A DNA stretch of 64,000 nt from Hippopus hippopus (GCA_946811185.2 OX328106.1:44466311-44530310); one strand, 5' to 3'; shown: positions 39,839-50,570, counted from the first letter of the stretch. A program made the numbers and translations. The notes: generated by a model not told the origin, from the sequence alone.

Positions 39839-40074
39839 TTAACCGTTGATACTTCACTGCACAATCCCGAATTGAAACCTCCACGTGGAAGAGAGCTTTA
39901 AAAAGAATTGAGGGAAATGGAGAAAATGCTGGCATTTTCTCTTTTTTTTTTCCACAATGTTATCTATTCCTTGAAGTCAAATCTCATTATTTGAACCACC
40001 ATACATAATCTGTCTTCAATGAAAGCTTCCAATTTAGACATGTCTGATTTTTTTTTTGTCCGATAAAGAGTTAA
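39839..40074 (+). mobile_element. Family B MITE, hairpin collapsed
   Basis: TTAACCGTTGATACTTCACT to TCCGATAAAGAGTTAA. The stem is cut to GAAAATGCTGGCATTTTC: the loop-proximal repeat is deleted symmetrically. Confidence 0.85.
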
Positions 40075-40115
40075 TGTGGACTAGCAGCCAAGGAATGTAA
40101 AATACTACTACATTG

Positions 40116-40377
40116 TATCCATGCTCTGGGAAAGAGGGGTTTAATGCAATTCGTAATAAATAATATCAAGCAAGTCATCATAATAATATGGATCCATAAA
40201 ATTTCATTTCGTCTAACAACCGACTTCATCACGAGGTAGACTGGTCCTTTGACATGTAGAAAAATGACTACATCGAAAAGTTTCGACCCATGTCAGCCTG
40301 CGCGGACTGCGCAGGCTGACCTGAATCGATACTTTTTGCAGATGCTTTTAAAACTCCTTTTCACAGAGCATGGCTCA
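40116..40377 (-). mobile_element. Family C MITE, full length
   Basis: 262 bp, ATCCATGCTCTGGGAAAGAG to CACAGAGCATGGCTCA. Hairpin GCCTGCGCGGACTGCGCAGGC. Confidence 0.9.
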
Positions 40378-40594
40378 TGATATACACCTAGTCATAGTCA
40401 TTCCGGATCAGTTAATCCGCGTAACATAGTGTATTATGACAATTACATACAGTGTTTCATCGTAATTATTATCTCCGTGTTGTTCTGGTTAGTGGCCCAA
40501 CTAACTAATTATGTTGTCCACTCTAATTAACAGTGAAGGGTACATACAGCTCTAGACGCACACGATGGGAGATGTACCAATGTCGAAGTGACTT

Positions 40595-40690
40595 TCGGGA
40601 GGTAGTTTCTCTTGGCATATTTCACAATGGTTTCAAAAGCCACCCTTCTTAGCATCGTTAAAACACGGGAATGGTACAAGCGCATAAAAA
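40595..40690 (-). mobile_element. Family B right-half remnant
   Basis: GTTTCTCTTGGCATATTTCACAATGG TTTCAAAAGCC then AGCATCGTTAAAACACGGGA. Confidence 0.5.
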
Positions 40691-40735
40691 GTAAACCCAT
40701 AGGTGTTGGCTTGGGCTCTGAAGTGTCTGGCTGAC

Positions 40736-40955
40736 TTAAGGTCTACGACCCCTAACTCATCGGTAAATATCGTGTAACATCGACGTTTTCGGTCAATCTC
40801 GGCAGCTTCCGTCTTTTAACATGAGAGTTTGGGACCCTTGACTCACTTAACTCATCGGTAAATATCGTGTAACATAGATGTTTTCGTAAAGCCTTTTCAG
40901 CCAATCTCGGCAACTTCCGTCTTTTAATATGAGAGTTAGGGGCCGTAGACCTTAA
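40736..40955. mobile_element. Family H: TTAA-bounded element with internal tandem duplication
   Basis: Ends TTAAGGTCTACGACCCCTAA and TTAGGGGCCGTAGACCTTAA are inverted repeats including TTAA on both sides. Inside, a unit of about 97 bp (AACTCATCGGTAAATATCGT...CTTCCGTCTTTTAAYATGAG) occurs twice in direct order (from 40752 and 40848). Single copy in this window. Confidence 0.82.
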
Positions 40956-41027
40956 TGTTAAGCTCCCTGAAGACTTGTATCGAAACTTGGATTGAACTTA
41001 CATTCCCTGATTACAAGTCCAACAACT

Positions 41028-41240
41028 TTCACCCTTTACTACACAGTCCCGAGTTTTAACGACCCTGGGCAAAAACGCTTTTGAAATCAGTGTGGGAGAG
41101 AGAGAAAATGATGTTAACCAGCATTTTCTCCTTCTAGCAGCACGTTTTCTTTTCTGTTAGAATGGCAAGTTCTATAATTTAAGTCACCTTTAATTTGAAA
41201 TTGGATGAGTCTACAATTTTGTCGTGTGGTAAAGGGTTAA
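41028..41240 (+). mobile_element. Family B MITE, full length
   Basis: CACCCTTTACTACACAGTCC to GTGTGGTAAAGGGTTAA. Hairpin with several unpaired changes. Confidence 0.85.
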
Positions 41241-41324
41241 GTTCGCATTGAGCAATGGATAAAGATAGTCGTGCAGGGTCATTATAGCTTAAAACTTACG
41301 TGAACCAAGGCGCTTTTGTAGGCA

Positions 41325-41390
41325 GTGTAGTTTACGAGCAGACTGCACAGAACGTACAGATTAATCTTGAATCCATACTGCAGAATACAG
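41325..41390. mobile_element. Family A core, diverged
   Basis: GGCAGTGTAGTTTACGAGCA GACTGCACAGAACGTACAG then TTAATCTTGAATCCATACTG. Confidence 0.6.
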
Positions 41391-41620
41391 AGGGACTTTT
41401 GCGTCAAAATTTTCGGTTCCACCAGCTTTTCGTAATATTTTAGGTTCTATCAAGTGGAATTCTAATTTGATTTATTGAATGATTCTAAAGGTATCATAAA
41501 TTTATAATTATTTCATAGCGCTAATAACGTTACATTTTTTTTTAAATAAAAAGCAATACCATTACATCAATAAGCAATAAAACATAACGTAATGAATTGA
41601 TTCAGACCTAAGTCAGACTT

Positions 41621-41833
41621 TTAACCTTTTCGGCGCCATAGCTGAAAATAGTGACTTTTGCGGACGGCATAGATCAAGATCAGACTGCACAAAACGTGCA
41701 GTCTGATCTTTGATCTATACCGTCCGCTCGTATAGTCAAACCTATACAATAAAAATCTTTGTAAGTTTCAACATATTTTATTTAGAGCAGTCGAAATAGG
41801 TCTAGTTTATTTATTTGACGCTGAAAAAGTTAA
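41621..41833. mobile_element. Family A MITE, subfamily A4, full length
   Basis: 213 bp, TTAACCTTTTCGGCGCCATA to TTGACGCTGAAAAAGTTAA. Hairpin GCGGACGGCATAGATCAAGA and mirror: the outer stem (ACGGCAT/ATACCGT) differs from the other subfamilies, but pairing and the GATCAGACTGCAC core are kept. Confidence 0.9.
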
Positions 41834-42018
41834 GAAATAAATTGATCGCTAATATCGTTCATTAGATCTAATAAGAAATTATCAATAATCAAATATCTGC
41901 ATTCCTATCTTTAACATTCTTAAAAAAAAAAGACCAATGGAAAATTTAGCAAATGAAAAATATACTTATAAAGAGCAATTTTGTTCCTTATGTCGTCGCG
42001 TTTGTACTGTTATAAATA

Positions 42019-42155
42019 TGTCATGCTGTCGAAAAAAGGAGTTTAATGTATCTGTAAAAGGTATCGATGCATGTCAGCCTGTGCTGTCCACGCAGGCTGA
42101 CCTGGGTCGATTCTTGTTGCTATTGGTAAATTGTCTACATGTATACGAAGGACCG
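42019..42155 (+). mobile_element. Family C MITE, left part
   Basis: TCATGCTGTCGAAAAAAGGAG TTTAATG, hairpin CATGTCAGCCTGTGCTGTCC, TTGCTATTGGTAAATTGTCT. Right half replaced by a SINE. Confidence 0.8.
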
Positions 42156-42162
42156 CGGACTC

Positions 42163-42310
42163 AAATATTTATGCTTGATCTGTTTGTGCGAGAGGAATGA
42201 GTCCTGTCGCAATGATTCCAAGACAGAAATTAGCCGGGATGGGAATTCAAACCAGCCACCTCCTAGTTTCGAGTCCTGTCCTTCACCGACTGAGCTACCT
42301 GATTCGATAA
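42163..42310 (-). mobile_element. SINE head and body, type I
   Basis: Minus-strand GTAGCTCAGTCGGTGAAGGA (box A), GGCTGGTTTGAATTCCCATC (box B) and GGAATCATTGCGACAGGAC match the 51873 copy. The 3' domain is missing. Confidence 0.85.
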
Positions 42311-42314
42311 TAGT

Positions 42315-42725
42315 GTTAGAATGAGGGAAAACAAACTTATGTAGCTCAACATTCAAAAGGCTCATAACAACTGTGAAATGCTCCCCGAAATATAGTACCG
42401 GAAGCTCTTGAACTGGAATTAAGAGGGATATTAATCCGCGGGGGGTCCGTCGTAAAATACTGCATCGAAATTTTATGGAACAAAATCGGATTAAAGGCCG
42501 ATTGTTTTATTAGAAGGCCAGCCATTTAGTGGAATATCGTAAAATAACACGAAAAGATAATGTTCTGTCTGGTATTTTGTTGAAAAATTTCCAATAACTC
42601 TTCATTTCGATCATGTTTTCAGCGGATTTATCAAGCAGAAATTTATTGGATAATCATCAGACAACGATTGAAATTTGAGAAAAACTCGTAAAATGATATA
42701 ATAGTAGCTCAAAAATTCGAAAAGC
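42315..42725. other. No feature recognised
   Basis: Non-coding. Nothing assignable. Confidence 0.45.
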
Positions 42726-42726
42726 G

Positions 42727-42931
42727 TTAACCCCTAACCTGCTAAAAAAAAAGCTAGATGAAACTTGCAAGTCGATAGTAGAAAACCCAAATGTTGCTAT
42801 TCCAAAGTTATTTTTGGGGGTAAAATATCTTGTAATGGGACATTGTAGATTCAAGATCAGACTGCACGTTCTGTGCAGTCTGATCTTGATTTACACTGGC
42901 CGAAAAAGGTGGTCAGCAGAGTAAGGTTTAA
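42727..42931 (-). mobile_element. Family A MITE, full length
   Basis: 205 bp, TTAACCCCTAACCTGCTAAA to CAGAGTAAGGTTTAA. Hairpin core GATCAGACTGCACGTTCTGT intact. Confidence 0.9.
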
Positions 42932-42997
42932 TATAATCTATACTATCCTATCACCAGATGCACGTCCCAAAAAGACTTTAACCACAGACGGGCGATG

Positions 42998-43211
42998 CTA
43001 AACTCTTATTCCGCTTAGTACGAGAGTAAAATGAAACTTTCAAGCCGATATCATCAACCAAAATGTCGCTATTTACAAGTTTTTTTTTTTCAGATATCGC
43101 TTTATCGGACAATGTAGATCCAAGATTAGATTGCACGTTCTGTGCAGTCTGATCTTGATCTTCACTGTCCGCAAAAGGTCAGCGAGTCACACTTAGTAGC
43201 CTAAGGGTTAA
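42998..43211 (-). mobile_element. Family A MITE, full length
   Basis: CTAAACTCTTATTCCGCTTA to CTTAGTAGCCTAAGGGTTAA, 214 bp. Shares its terminal TTAA (43208-43211) with the following family B element. Confidence 0.9.
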
Positions 43212-43415
43212 ACTCTTCTTTGGGCGGCAGAATTTTAGACTCGTCCATTTTGAAAGATCTTACAGATGACGAATTAAATGAGGCTGAAATTATGGGGTTT
43301 ATCTTTGAAATGATAGAAAACATTTTGGGAAAAAGGAGAAAATGCTGGTAACCAGCATTTTCTCCTTTTCCCAAAAATGTTTTCAAAAGAATTACTCTCT
43401 ATGGTCGTAAAACTA
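43208..43415 (-). mobile_element. Family B MITE, right end lost
   Basis: TTAAACTCTTCTTTGGGCGG start, hairpin AAAAGGAGAAAATGCTGGTA perfect, then AATTACTCTCTATGGTCGTA. Confidence 0.85.
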
Positions 43416-43716
43416 TGACAGCCTCTAATCAAAATTTCGTGATGATTATTCATTAAATTTTTATAATTTTAACATCTGCTCCCACATCCCTGTATTCAAG
43501 ATAAAGTGGAAAAAAAAGTGTCAACCTCTTTTTCCAAATAAGGAAAAAGGGTCAACAGCATGTCCACAAACTGACCATCAGATAACCTCCATGTCTCAGA
43601 TTTTAATCCGCGATACTGTCGCATCAAAACTGGTCGGTTCTTAAAGCAGCTTGACCAGGTGTTGTGCATTGTGCGTGGTCAGATTTTGGCCAGTTTTGGA
43701 GGTATCACCACTGCTA

Positions 43717-43945
43717 TTAAACCCTTCAACAGTTAATCTCGACTTTTATGGACCCCGACGGAGAAGTCTTTTGAAAACAATGTGGTATAAGGAGAAAATG
43801 CTGGTATCCAGCATTTTCTCCTTTTCCCACAATGTTTTCTCCCCTTTCACAGACGAATCCCATTATTTGAGTCACATCTAATTTGTCGTCCGCAAATGCT
43901 CTAAATTTGAGCTAGTTTTAGAATCTGCCTCTTGGTGAACTGTTA
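43717..43945 (+). mobile_element. Family B MITE, full length
   Basis: 229 bp, TTAAACCCTTCAACAGTTAA to CCTCTTGGTGAACTGTTAA. Confidence 0.88.
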
Positions 43946-43967
43946 AAGGGACAAGACTTTTCACACA

Positions 43968-44172
43968 TTTAACTCTTCTCCTGCTATTGGCGATCATAGA
44001 TATATTTAGCGGAGGGTGTAAAGCAAGATCAGACTGTATAGTCTGTGAAGTCTGATCTTGTTATTAACTCTCCGCTGCTCTATCAGTTTTTTTTTTACAT
44101 TCATATGAGCTTCAGTTAAAACAAGTAAACTTGACGAAATATCTGTTTGTTTAAATTTGGCAGGATAAGGCT
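43968..44172. mobile_element. Family A MITE, subfamily A3, full length
   Basis: ATTTAACTCTTCTCCTGCTA start, hairpin GCGGAGGGTGTAAAGCAAGA/TCTTGTTATTAACTCTCCGC, TTTGGCAGGATAAGG end. Confidence 0.82.
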
Positions 44173-44447
44173 TTAGAGATTGTAAAACTTTACCTTTTTT
44201 GTTTCATTTGAAGCGTCTGTTTAAGTTTTATGTCTCTAGATTGATTCGGACTAGTATTCCATGAAAGAAAATTATTTTTGTTATGTTAGATAATGGCCAT
44301 AGGTCCACAAAATTAGTTTGTGTAATATAAAAAAAGTGCCGATGTTGCTCTTTTTCACTCTCCAATTACAGCTTGCAAGCGAGATGCAGGGTTTTGTCCT
44401 TCTATTGGATTTCAGCTTGCGAAGGAACAGGATACTGATCAGAATTT

Positions 44448-44495
44448 GAATAGCCCTTTGTGGTCTGATCTTGGATCTACAACGTCCGTTAATTA
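44448..44495. mobile_element. Family A hairpin arm fragment
   Basis: GTGGTCTGATCTTGGATCTAC AACGTCCGTTAATTAG, directly before a family C element. Confidence 0.6.
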
Positions 44496-44499
44496 GATA

Positions 44500-44752
44500 T
44501 GAGCCACGCTCCGTGAAAAGGGGTATTAATGCATCTGCAAACAGTATCGACCCAGGTCAGTCTGCGCAGTTGACCTAAGTCGATGCTTTTTGCTACTGGG
44601 CAATTTTCTGAATGTCAAAGTACCAGTTTACCTCGTGATTCAGTTGCTGGTTATACAAATGGATTTTATGCATCCATGATTATGTAATAACTTGCTTGGT
44701 ATGAGACATCACAGACATGCATTAAACCCCCCTTTCGCCAGAGCATGGCTGA
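44500..44752 (+). mobile_element. Family C MITE, hairpin partly deleted
   Basis: TGAGCCACGCTCCGTGAAAA to GCCAGAGCATGGCTGA. Stem CAGGTCAGTCTGCGCAGTTGACCT lacks one inner arm. Confidence 0.88.
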
Positions 44753-44757
44753 ATAAT

Positions 44758-45022
44758 TGGCCTGCAACACGCGAAAAGGGGCATTCGGACATCTGCGTAA
44801 AGTGTCGTCTCAGATCAGCCTGCGCAGTCCGCGCAGGCTAATCCGAAACTACACTTTCCGTTTTTTATGTAATTTTCTGTTTCATGCAAGTCTACTGTTG
44901 GACAAAATCTAATGTAGTCGTAAAGTGCCGTCTCGGATTAGCCTGCGCGGACTGCGCAGGCTGATCCGAGACGACACTTTACGCAAATGTCCGAATGCCC
45001 CTTTTCACGTGTTGCAGGCCAT
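44758..45022. mobile_element. Family D twin-hairpin MITE, full length
   Basis: TGGCCTGCAACACGCGAAAA to GTGTTGCAGGCCAT. Both hairpins intact. Lies 5 bp after the family C copy. Confidence 0.92.
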
Positions 45023-45029
45023 ATATCTT

Positions 45030-45825
45030 TATCAAAGACAAACACAGCATTTCAATGCCTCATCATTTTATATTTAAATTCGAATTCACACACTCTCCTG
45101 AACTCATCAACCACGCTAAGTTACCGCTTAGTTAAAAAAGCTCGGCACCTCGCGAGAATAAAAGCTTTCCACAGACAAGAGTATAATATTTTCGTACATT
45201 ATACGGGATCAAACTTTGCAAGACAGGCCCCAAAATTAAGATCAATTAATTGAACACAGACTGACATGGGGGTCATGAAAATTTTTCATTGCAGGCTCGC
45301 AATTTGTTTGCAAGGCATATAAAAGAGAATTATACGATACTAAATACTACTTTATTGTCGATGGCCACAAAAGTTTTTTCATTGCCGACCTTTCGTGAAC
45401 CCGCCCATTTCTTTCCGTCCTGAAACAAATACAGTATGCAGCAGACGATTTCCAAAACATCCTAGTAAAATAAGGGTAATAGACATTAGTTTAGGCTTAT
45501 TACATGCACAAGTGCATACAGCTGAAAATATTGTTGCTAAAGGAGAAATTCCTCGTGTATAGGAATTCTGGAAGCGACACCTTCAGGGAGACATATATCT
45601 ACAAGTTTTTGTTTGACGATTTCGTTTTCTGGTTTCGACATCTTTTGTGTGTGTTTTTTTTTTCTTTGGTTCCCCTCCACCCCGCTCCCCTACCCCATTG
45701 ATTTGGGGTAAACTGTTGCGTCCTCATGATATTTACATGTATTTACAAAATGTCATAATGCTTAAAGAAACAAGATACAACAACATCAAAAAAGTCAAGA
45801 AACCAAATTTCAGCAGCTTTAAAAA
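45030..45825. other. Mostly unassigned
   Basis: Poly(T)/poly(C) tract at 45650-45700. AAATATTGTTGCTAAAGGAG (45525) may be a family B relic. Confidence 0.4.
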
Positions 45826-45827
45826 GG

Positions 45828-46042
45828 CCCAGTAGCGGCCAAAAGTATACACAATTTGACAGCCGTATTACAGGCAAATTTAATTTTTATAAGTAAAGAT
45901 AATATGAAGAGTCTGACAGTGGACTAAAGTCCGGTCTGTCATTGTTCTCATGGCTAGCAGAAAAATGAATCTTACAACTAGAATTAAAGTTTCCGATTTC
46001 AATTCTAGTTTTAAGATTCATTTTTTCTGCCAGCGACTGGGA
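45828..46042. mobile_element. Family G palindrome, uninterrupted copy
   Basis: AGGCCCAGTAGCGGCCAAAA start. Inner palindrome CTAGCAGAAAAATGAATCTT...AAGATTCATTTTTTCTGCCAG (45954-46034) with a short GTTTCCGATTT loop, ending GCGACTGGG. Confidence 0.75.
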
Positions 46043-46049
46043 TTTTGTC

Positions 46050-46400
46050 GTACCGTACTGTAATGCAAAACAATATCAATATATATAAATTTGCCTCAAT
46101 TTTGACCCTCGGATACATATACAATTGACTTTAAGATACAAAATGAATGTGCAAACATGTAAAAATTGCTCAGACACAAAACCACGGCGTTTTCTAAAAC
46201 AGATTGATGGAAGACGCAAACGGTAAACTGCAGGAGATCAATTCATTCGCATGTTTTTCTCTGCACAGAGTATGTCCGCCTAAATTTGAGTACTTGCGCA
46301 GACTCCAAGGTACCATTGGCTTCAAAGTGACCACTCGTAGAACCCAGTTTGTCCATTGGACAGGAAGTTTGACCACACAAATCTAGTCAACTTTCGCGAT
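46050..46400. other. Open on both strands, unassigned
   Basis: 46190-46385 stays open in several frames on both strands without splice consensus. I cannot tell coding from chance. Confidence 0.3.
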
Positions 46401-46431
46401 AAAAGTCTCAAGTGACTCCGCCTTTCACCCC

Positions 46432-46548
46432 GTGTCGCCTTAATTTGGTTGTCCTGGATTTTCTTTTTTTCGGATCACGCCGGACAGCTTTTAACCCTTT
46501 GTTGCCGTAATTTATTTGTTCTGGATTTTTTCCCGGGTGATACTGGAC
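46432..46548. repeat. Two-unit tandem repeat (~67 bp)
   Basis: Unit 1 GTCGCCTTAATTTGGTTGTC CTGGATTTTCTTTTTTTCGG, unit 2 TTGCCGTAATTTATTTGTTC TGGATTTTTTCCCGGGTGAT. Both end in a CGCCGGAC/TACTGGAC motif. Confidence 0.7.
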
Positions 46549-46559
46549 TATGTTCCCTC

Positions 46560-47178
46560 TGGTCGAGACATGGTACCTAGTGCACAGACATGCAACAGGC
46601 TTGGTTAGCAATTAAGGGTTCGTGAGTCCTAATTCTGGCCTTGCCAAGATCATTCTAAAGAAGGATCAATTCTTCATTCTTCGTTGAAGATTTTTCCTAC
46701 TATACTACATGTGAAAAAGCGATAAAATATTAAGAAATAAAGTTGAGTCCAGAACAGGCATGTACAAACCAAACTGGTAAAGTGGACTGATTACCCTGAT
46801 ATAAGTCATAAACGGTTGAAATGGGTTTTAATCATTGAGAGAGAAATTTCATAGCGTTACAAAGTCGACTACACTCTAGCAATATAAGCAAATATCAAAA
46901 AAATCTCAAGTTTATATCGTAAAGGAAACGAGGAGGGGCTGTCGAAAGGAAGGCAGGTCAAAAAAACACCCGAGAGCTCACACTAACGACCCAACTATTT
47001 ACATTTGAACGCCCTCACACGAACGTCGCGACAGCTTGACAATGTCCCGTGATGCTATGCTACAGAAACAATACAAGATACGAAAGGATGGGAAGAGATC
47101 TTGCGGCTGTAACAGTATCATCGTGATCATTAGATACAGATTATATTCGGCTTATTTACCACAATAAAAGGGACGTTC
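46560..47178. other. No feature recognised
   Basis: Non-repetitive by eye. No exon found. Confidence 0.45.
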
Positions 47179-47179
47179 C

Positions 47180-47411
47180 TTAAAACCCTTTACCAAACAA
47201 GCCTGACTTTTTACGGCTTTGAGGAAGAAGGATATTTAAAAACATTGTGAGAAAAGGAGAAAATGCCGATTATCGGCATTTTCTCCTTTTCTCACGATGT
47301 TTTCCACCCAATTAAAGATAAATTCCACCATTTGTGCCATATTTGATATACCATCTTGCAAATGCATTCAAGATGTGAAAATCCATTTTTCTTCTGGTTA
47401 AATAGAGTTAA
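47180..47411 (+). mobile_element. Family B MITE, full length
   Basis: TTAAAACCCTTTACCAAACA to TCTGGTTAAATAGAGTTAA. Stem AAATGCCGATTATCGGCATTT carries compensated substitutions. Confidence 0.9.
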
Positions 47412-47454
47412 CCCATTTCTGTAAAGGTGTTTAAAAAAAACCCTAAACTGTTAG

Positions 47455-47580
47455 AAAAGACGAATATTGAAAGCATTTGAAGGATTAAATGGACTGTATT
47501 CAATATATTCTGGGAAAAGGAGTAATTGCTTGTCACAAGCTACTTTTACATTCTCCCAAAAGTTTTTCTTTCTCAAAACA
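47455..47580 (-). mobile_element. Family B, diverged
   Basis: ATTGAAAGCATTTGAAGG then GGGAAAAGGAGTAATTGCTTG TCACAAGCTAC. Confidence 0.55.
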
Positions 47581-47837
47581 AATTCTTGCAACGACCTTAG
47601 AAATGCGCTGCAAATTGGTGTCGCATCCACAGTGCATCGTTTGATCTGTGCTGTATGTAAAGGAATATCTTTGTGGGAATTTACAGTCATTAGAAATATA
47701 TTTAGTTATTCAGAAGTTGGGAAGATCTGACGAAACTCTGTTGCAAAATGCTTAACCTTTTAATTGTACTAATACCACTTTATATACATATACTTCTTGA
47801 CTCCAAACCATTTTTAAGTATATTACAAGCAGCAGTA

Positions 47838-47871
47838 AACTGATTGATCGATCGATCGATCGATCCATCGA

Positions 47872-47909
<38 letters not shown>

Positions 47910-48065
47910 CGGTCGTTCTGTCGGTCGGTCGGTCGGTCGGTTGGTTGGTTGACCCGACCCGACCCCACCCGACCTCACCCCACCCAACCCGACCTGACCC
48001 GATCCAACCCGACCTACCGACCGACCGATCGATTGATCGATGTTTTACACCGTTTTCAACATCAA
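47838..48065 (-). repeat. Stepwise-mutated tetranucleotide tract with SINE 3' end
   Basis: GATC units become GATT (47873-47905), then GGTC (47906-47945), then GACCC/GACCT pentamers (47950-48030), ending in GATGTTTTACACCGTTTTCA ACAT, the terminal segment of the common SINE domain. The tract looks like an expanded SINE tail. Confidence 0.8.
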
Positions 48066-48069
48066 TTTA

Positions 48070-48605
48070 ATGGAATCGGCCGGTTGTCCGTCTGTCCTTC
48101 TACTGTATTCAATAAGTTATGGTCCTTATTTTTTTTTCAATTTTTAATTCTGTGGCAACTTACTGACAAACAAGGCTACCGGACAGTTGTAATTCAAAAT
48201 GGAAAAGTCTGTTTCAAATATTCAATAACCCGACCGTTAAAGAGCGCTTTCAAAACGAGCATTTTTCCCCAAGACCTTCAAAATGGATAACCGATAAACT
48301 ACACCGCGGACAAGCATACGAATGCACTGACTGCTGTACTGATGTCTGTGTGTGTGTGTGGTTTTTTTTTTTCAGTGAAATTATATTTAGAATTGCAATA
48401 TTTATTTGAATACCACCGGTTTATGACTTTCATGACTTTAATGTGCAAGTTAAAGATTGAAAAAAAAAAAACCACGTATCAAATAAAGGAAATAAAGGAG
48501 GTGGGAAAAACCTCTCGGTTAAAGACCACTAAATGATCCTCAAGGGCGGTAACAACTGAAATTCGACCTTAGTTTAAAGGGTCTCAATAACTTTTATCTT
48601 GTCAC
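48070..48605. other. No feature recognised
   Basis: Contains a (TG)n stretch at 48345-48360 and poly(A)/(T) runs. Confidence 0.45.
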
Positions 48606-48607
48606 AT

Positions 48608-48730
48608 AAACCCGACACCAAACACTTCATCTCAAAGACGAAGATTTAAAAACACCGTGGGAAAAGGAGAAAATGCTGATGTTCAGCATTTTCTCCTTTC
48701 ATCACAATGTTTTCTATCCCATTATAGACC
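48608..48730 (+). mobile_element. Family B MITE, left half and hairpin
   Basis: ACCAAACACTTCATCTCAAAG, hairpin AATGCTGATGTTCAGCATT, TCACAATGTTTTCTATCC. Confidence 0.75.
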
Positions 48731-49041
48731 AATAGAGGTACGTTAACAGCTGAAGACAGCTTAATACATGATTATGTAAATGTAATTGACACTTTTATTG
48801 ACACCTTTCCATCTGCGTGGCAGACGATTTTTTTTTTTCTTTCAGACCACCACTTTTGAAAACATTAGAGGAAAAAATACACATTTCTAAAAACGAATTG
48901 GCCAACACAGAACAAACATTCGCGTAAACAGAGTCAAGGAAATTCACCTAGTTCAACCGGAAGTGCAGTTTGACTTATCGTCAAGAACATGTTTCTTGGT
49001 TGGATGAAAAGTAGGTCTCTACGAAAATACGTGAATTCATT

Positions 49042-49127
49042 TGAGCCATGCACTGGAAAAGGGGATTAAGTGCATTTCAGTGCATCTCTGTGATGCATTA
49101 TACCCACTTTTCACAGAGAATGACTCA
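49042..49127. mobile_element. Family C terminal-only copy (86 bp)
   Basis: TGAGCCATGCACTGGAAAAG and ATACCCACTTTTCACAGAGAATGACTCA are the two ends, joined through GCATCTCTGTGATGCATTA. Hairpin and interior are absent. Confidence 0.85.
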
Positions 49128-49247
49128 ATTATGGTACAGTAAGCATAGTTTAAGTCTTCGATGGAAAAATGCATCAAACTTCGAACAGTTCAACGAAGTA
49201 GTGAGGACCTAGGGATTGCCGATTCAAAGTTGCTTTTAAACCATAAA

Positions 49248-49338
49248 GACTCACCAAATCGGACGATGGAGATCAAAGAGCAGAATGCATGTTTTGTGCT
49301 GTATGATCTTGATCTTCACAGTCCGCAGTGGCAAAATA
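49248..49338. mobile_element. Family A core, diverged
   Basis: CGGACGATGGAGATCAAAGA and TGTATGATCTTGATCTTCAC AGTCCGC. Confidence 0.6.
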
Positions 49339-49339
49339 C

Positions 49340-49780
49340 ATAGCTTTTCCTTATATGAGTTAATTCATTGTGTTATATCTCGTAAAGCCTGCTTTTGCTG
49401 CTTGGTGAAAAATGAATCAGTGACCTTTCAGTACTTTGATTCAAAAGGGTAATGGGTTCTCCTAAGTCAACTCCTCACGTCAAGAAAAAATAATGGTTTG
49501 ATTGTGAACAAGCACTAAATAGGACTAAACATTGTAAAGGGTAAACAAAAGAAAGGTCTAACACGACACTTTTATCACGTAAAACCGATAGAGAAATTAA
49601 AGCGAAGATTACCGTAAAAACCGCAGATGTGCACTGCTGTACGATGAAAGTTTACAATCGTATCACTTGTACAATAGATACATTTTCACCCTTTACATGT
49701 CGATAAAATATTACACTAGCCTATTATAAAATAACCTGCAAGCAACTAATGCTGATCAAAAGATTGTGTTATCTTGGAAA
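49340..49780. other. No feature recognised
   Basis: Non-coding by inspection. Confidence 0.45.
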
Positions 49781-49782
49781 GG

Positions 49783-49895
49783 GCAGCAAACACTGTGGGA
49801 AAAGGGAGAAAATCTGGTTTCTAGCATTTTCTCGTTATCCTACAATGTTTTCAAAAGGCTTCCTGGATCGTGAAAACACAAGATTGTGGAGTGAC
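49783..49895 (-). mobile_element. Family B MITE, partial
   Basis: GCAAACACTGTGGGAAAAGG, AAATCTGGTTTCTAGCATTTT, GGATCGTGAAAACACAAGAT. Confidence 0.7.
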
Positions 49896-50130
49896 CGGTT
49901 CACATCACACCTCCTGCGGACCACTTTTGTCTTATCTTGCTGCAGACAACTTTTGAAAACATTCTGCTAGGAGCAGAAACAGGTCGTCAACAGCAATTTC
50001 TCCTTTTTTCACTTTCTTTTTCACTTGTATTAGACCACGCATTCAACCTCGTTTTATACCGAATATATGTGCTTTTCCAGGATTTTTTTCAAACTTTGGC
50101 GCAAAACTGTCTTTGGAGGCAAGTGCTGTA

Positions 50131-50366
50131 AATCCTACCAGCAGACAAAGATGATTTTAGACTATTTCAATTTGAAAGCATTTGCAGACGACAGGATTTA
50201 ATTAAATGTGGCTAAATTATCAAAACTGTCTTCGATAGGGCGGAAATATTGCAGGAAGATGAGAAATTGCTGGTCACCAGCTTTTTTTCCTTTTCAAAAA
50301 CAATTTTGAAAAGCATTTTTCTTCAGAGTCGTTAAACCTCAGATGTGTCTGGTAAATGGTTTTAAA
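50131..50366 (-). mobile_element. Family B MITE, diverged full length
   Basis: ACCAGCAGACAAAGATGATT, GAAAGCATTTGCAGACGACA, hairpin GCTGGTCACCAGC, TGTCTGGTAAATGGTTTTAA. Confidence 0.8.
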
Positions 50367-50424
50367 CTGGAACAAGATATTTCTAAGATACATCGTTATA
50401 GAAGATAATGATTTTGAATCATGT

Positions 50425-50570
50425 TTGTTTATATAGCGTTTAACGGCGCTTTCAGCGCTTTTATAGCTATATGACGACGACACCTTCCTTGTTCATTTTT
50501 TCTTGGGTGTCACCTACAATATTAGATTCAGGTACTGCGGTATTCAAGAACACTCCCACGAACACCAACA
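50425..50570 (-). mobile_element. SINE 3' fragment
   Basis: AGCGTTTAACGGCGCTTTCA GCGCTTTTATAGCTATATGA CGACGACACC matches the common tail. CAAGAACACTCCCACGAAC matches the type II body. Confidence 0.7.

Noticed and set aside
46194..46386. Coding exon on either strand
   Set aside because: Several frames on both strands are open at once and none has a convincing splice site or family match.
46408..46611. Basic minus-strand frame (DPKKRKSRTTKLRRHG)
   Set aside because: It spans the two-unit tandem repeat. The basic run comes from the poly(T) side of the repeat.
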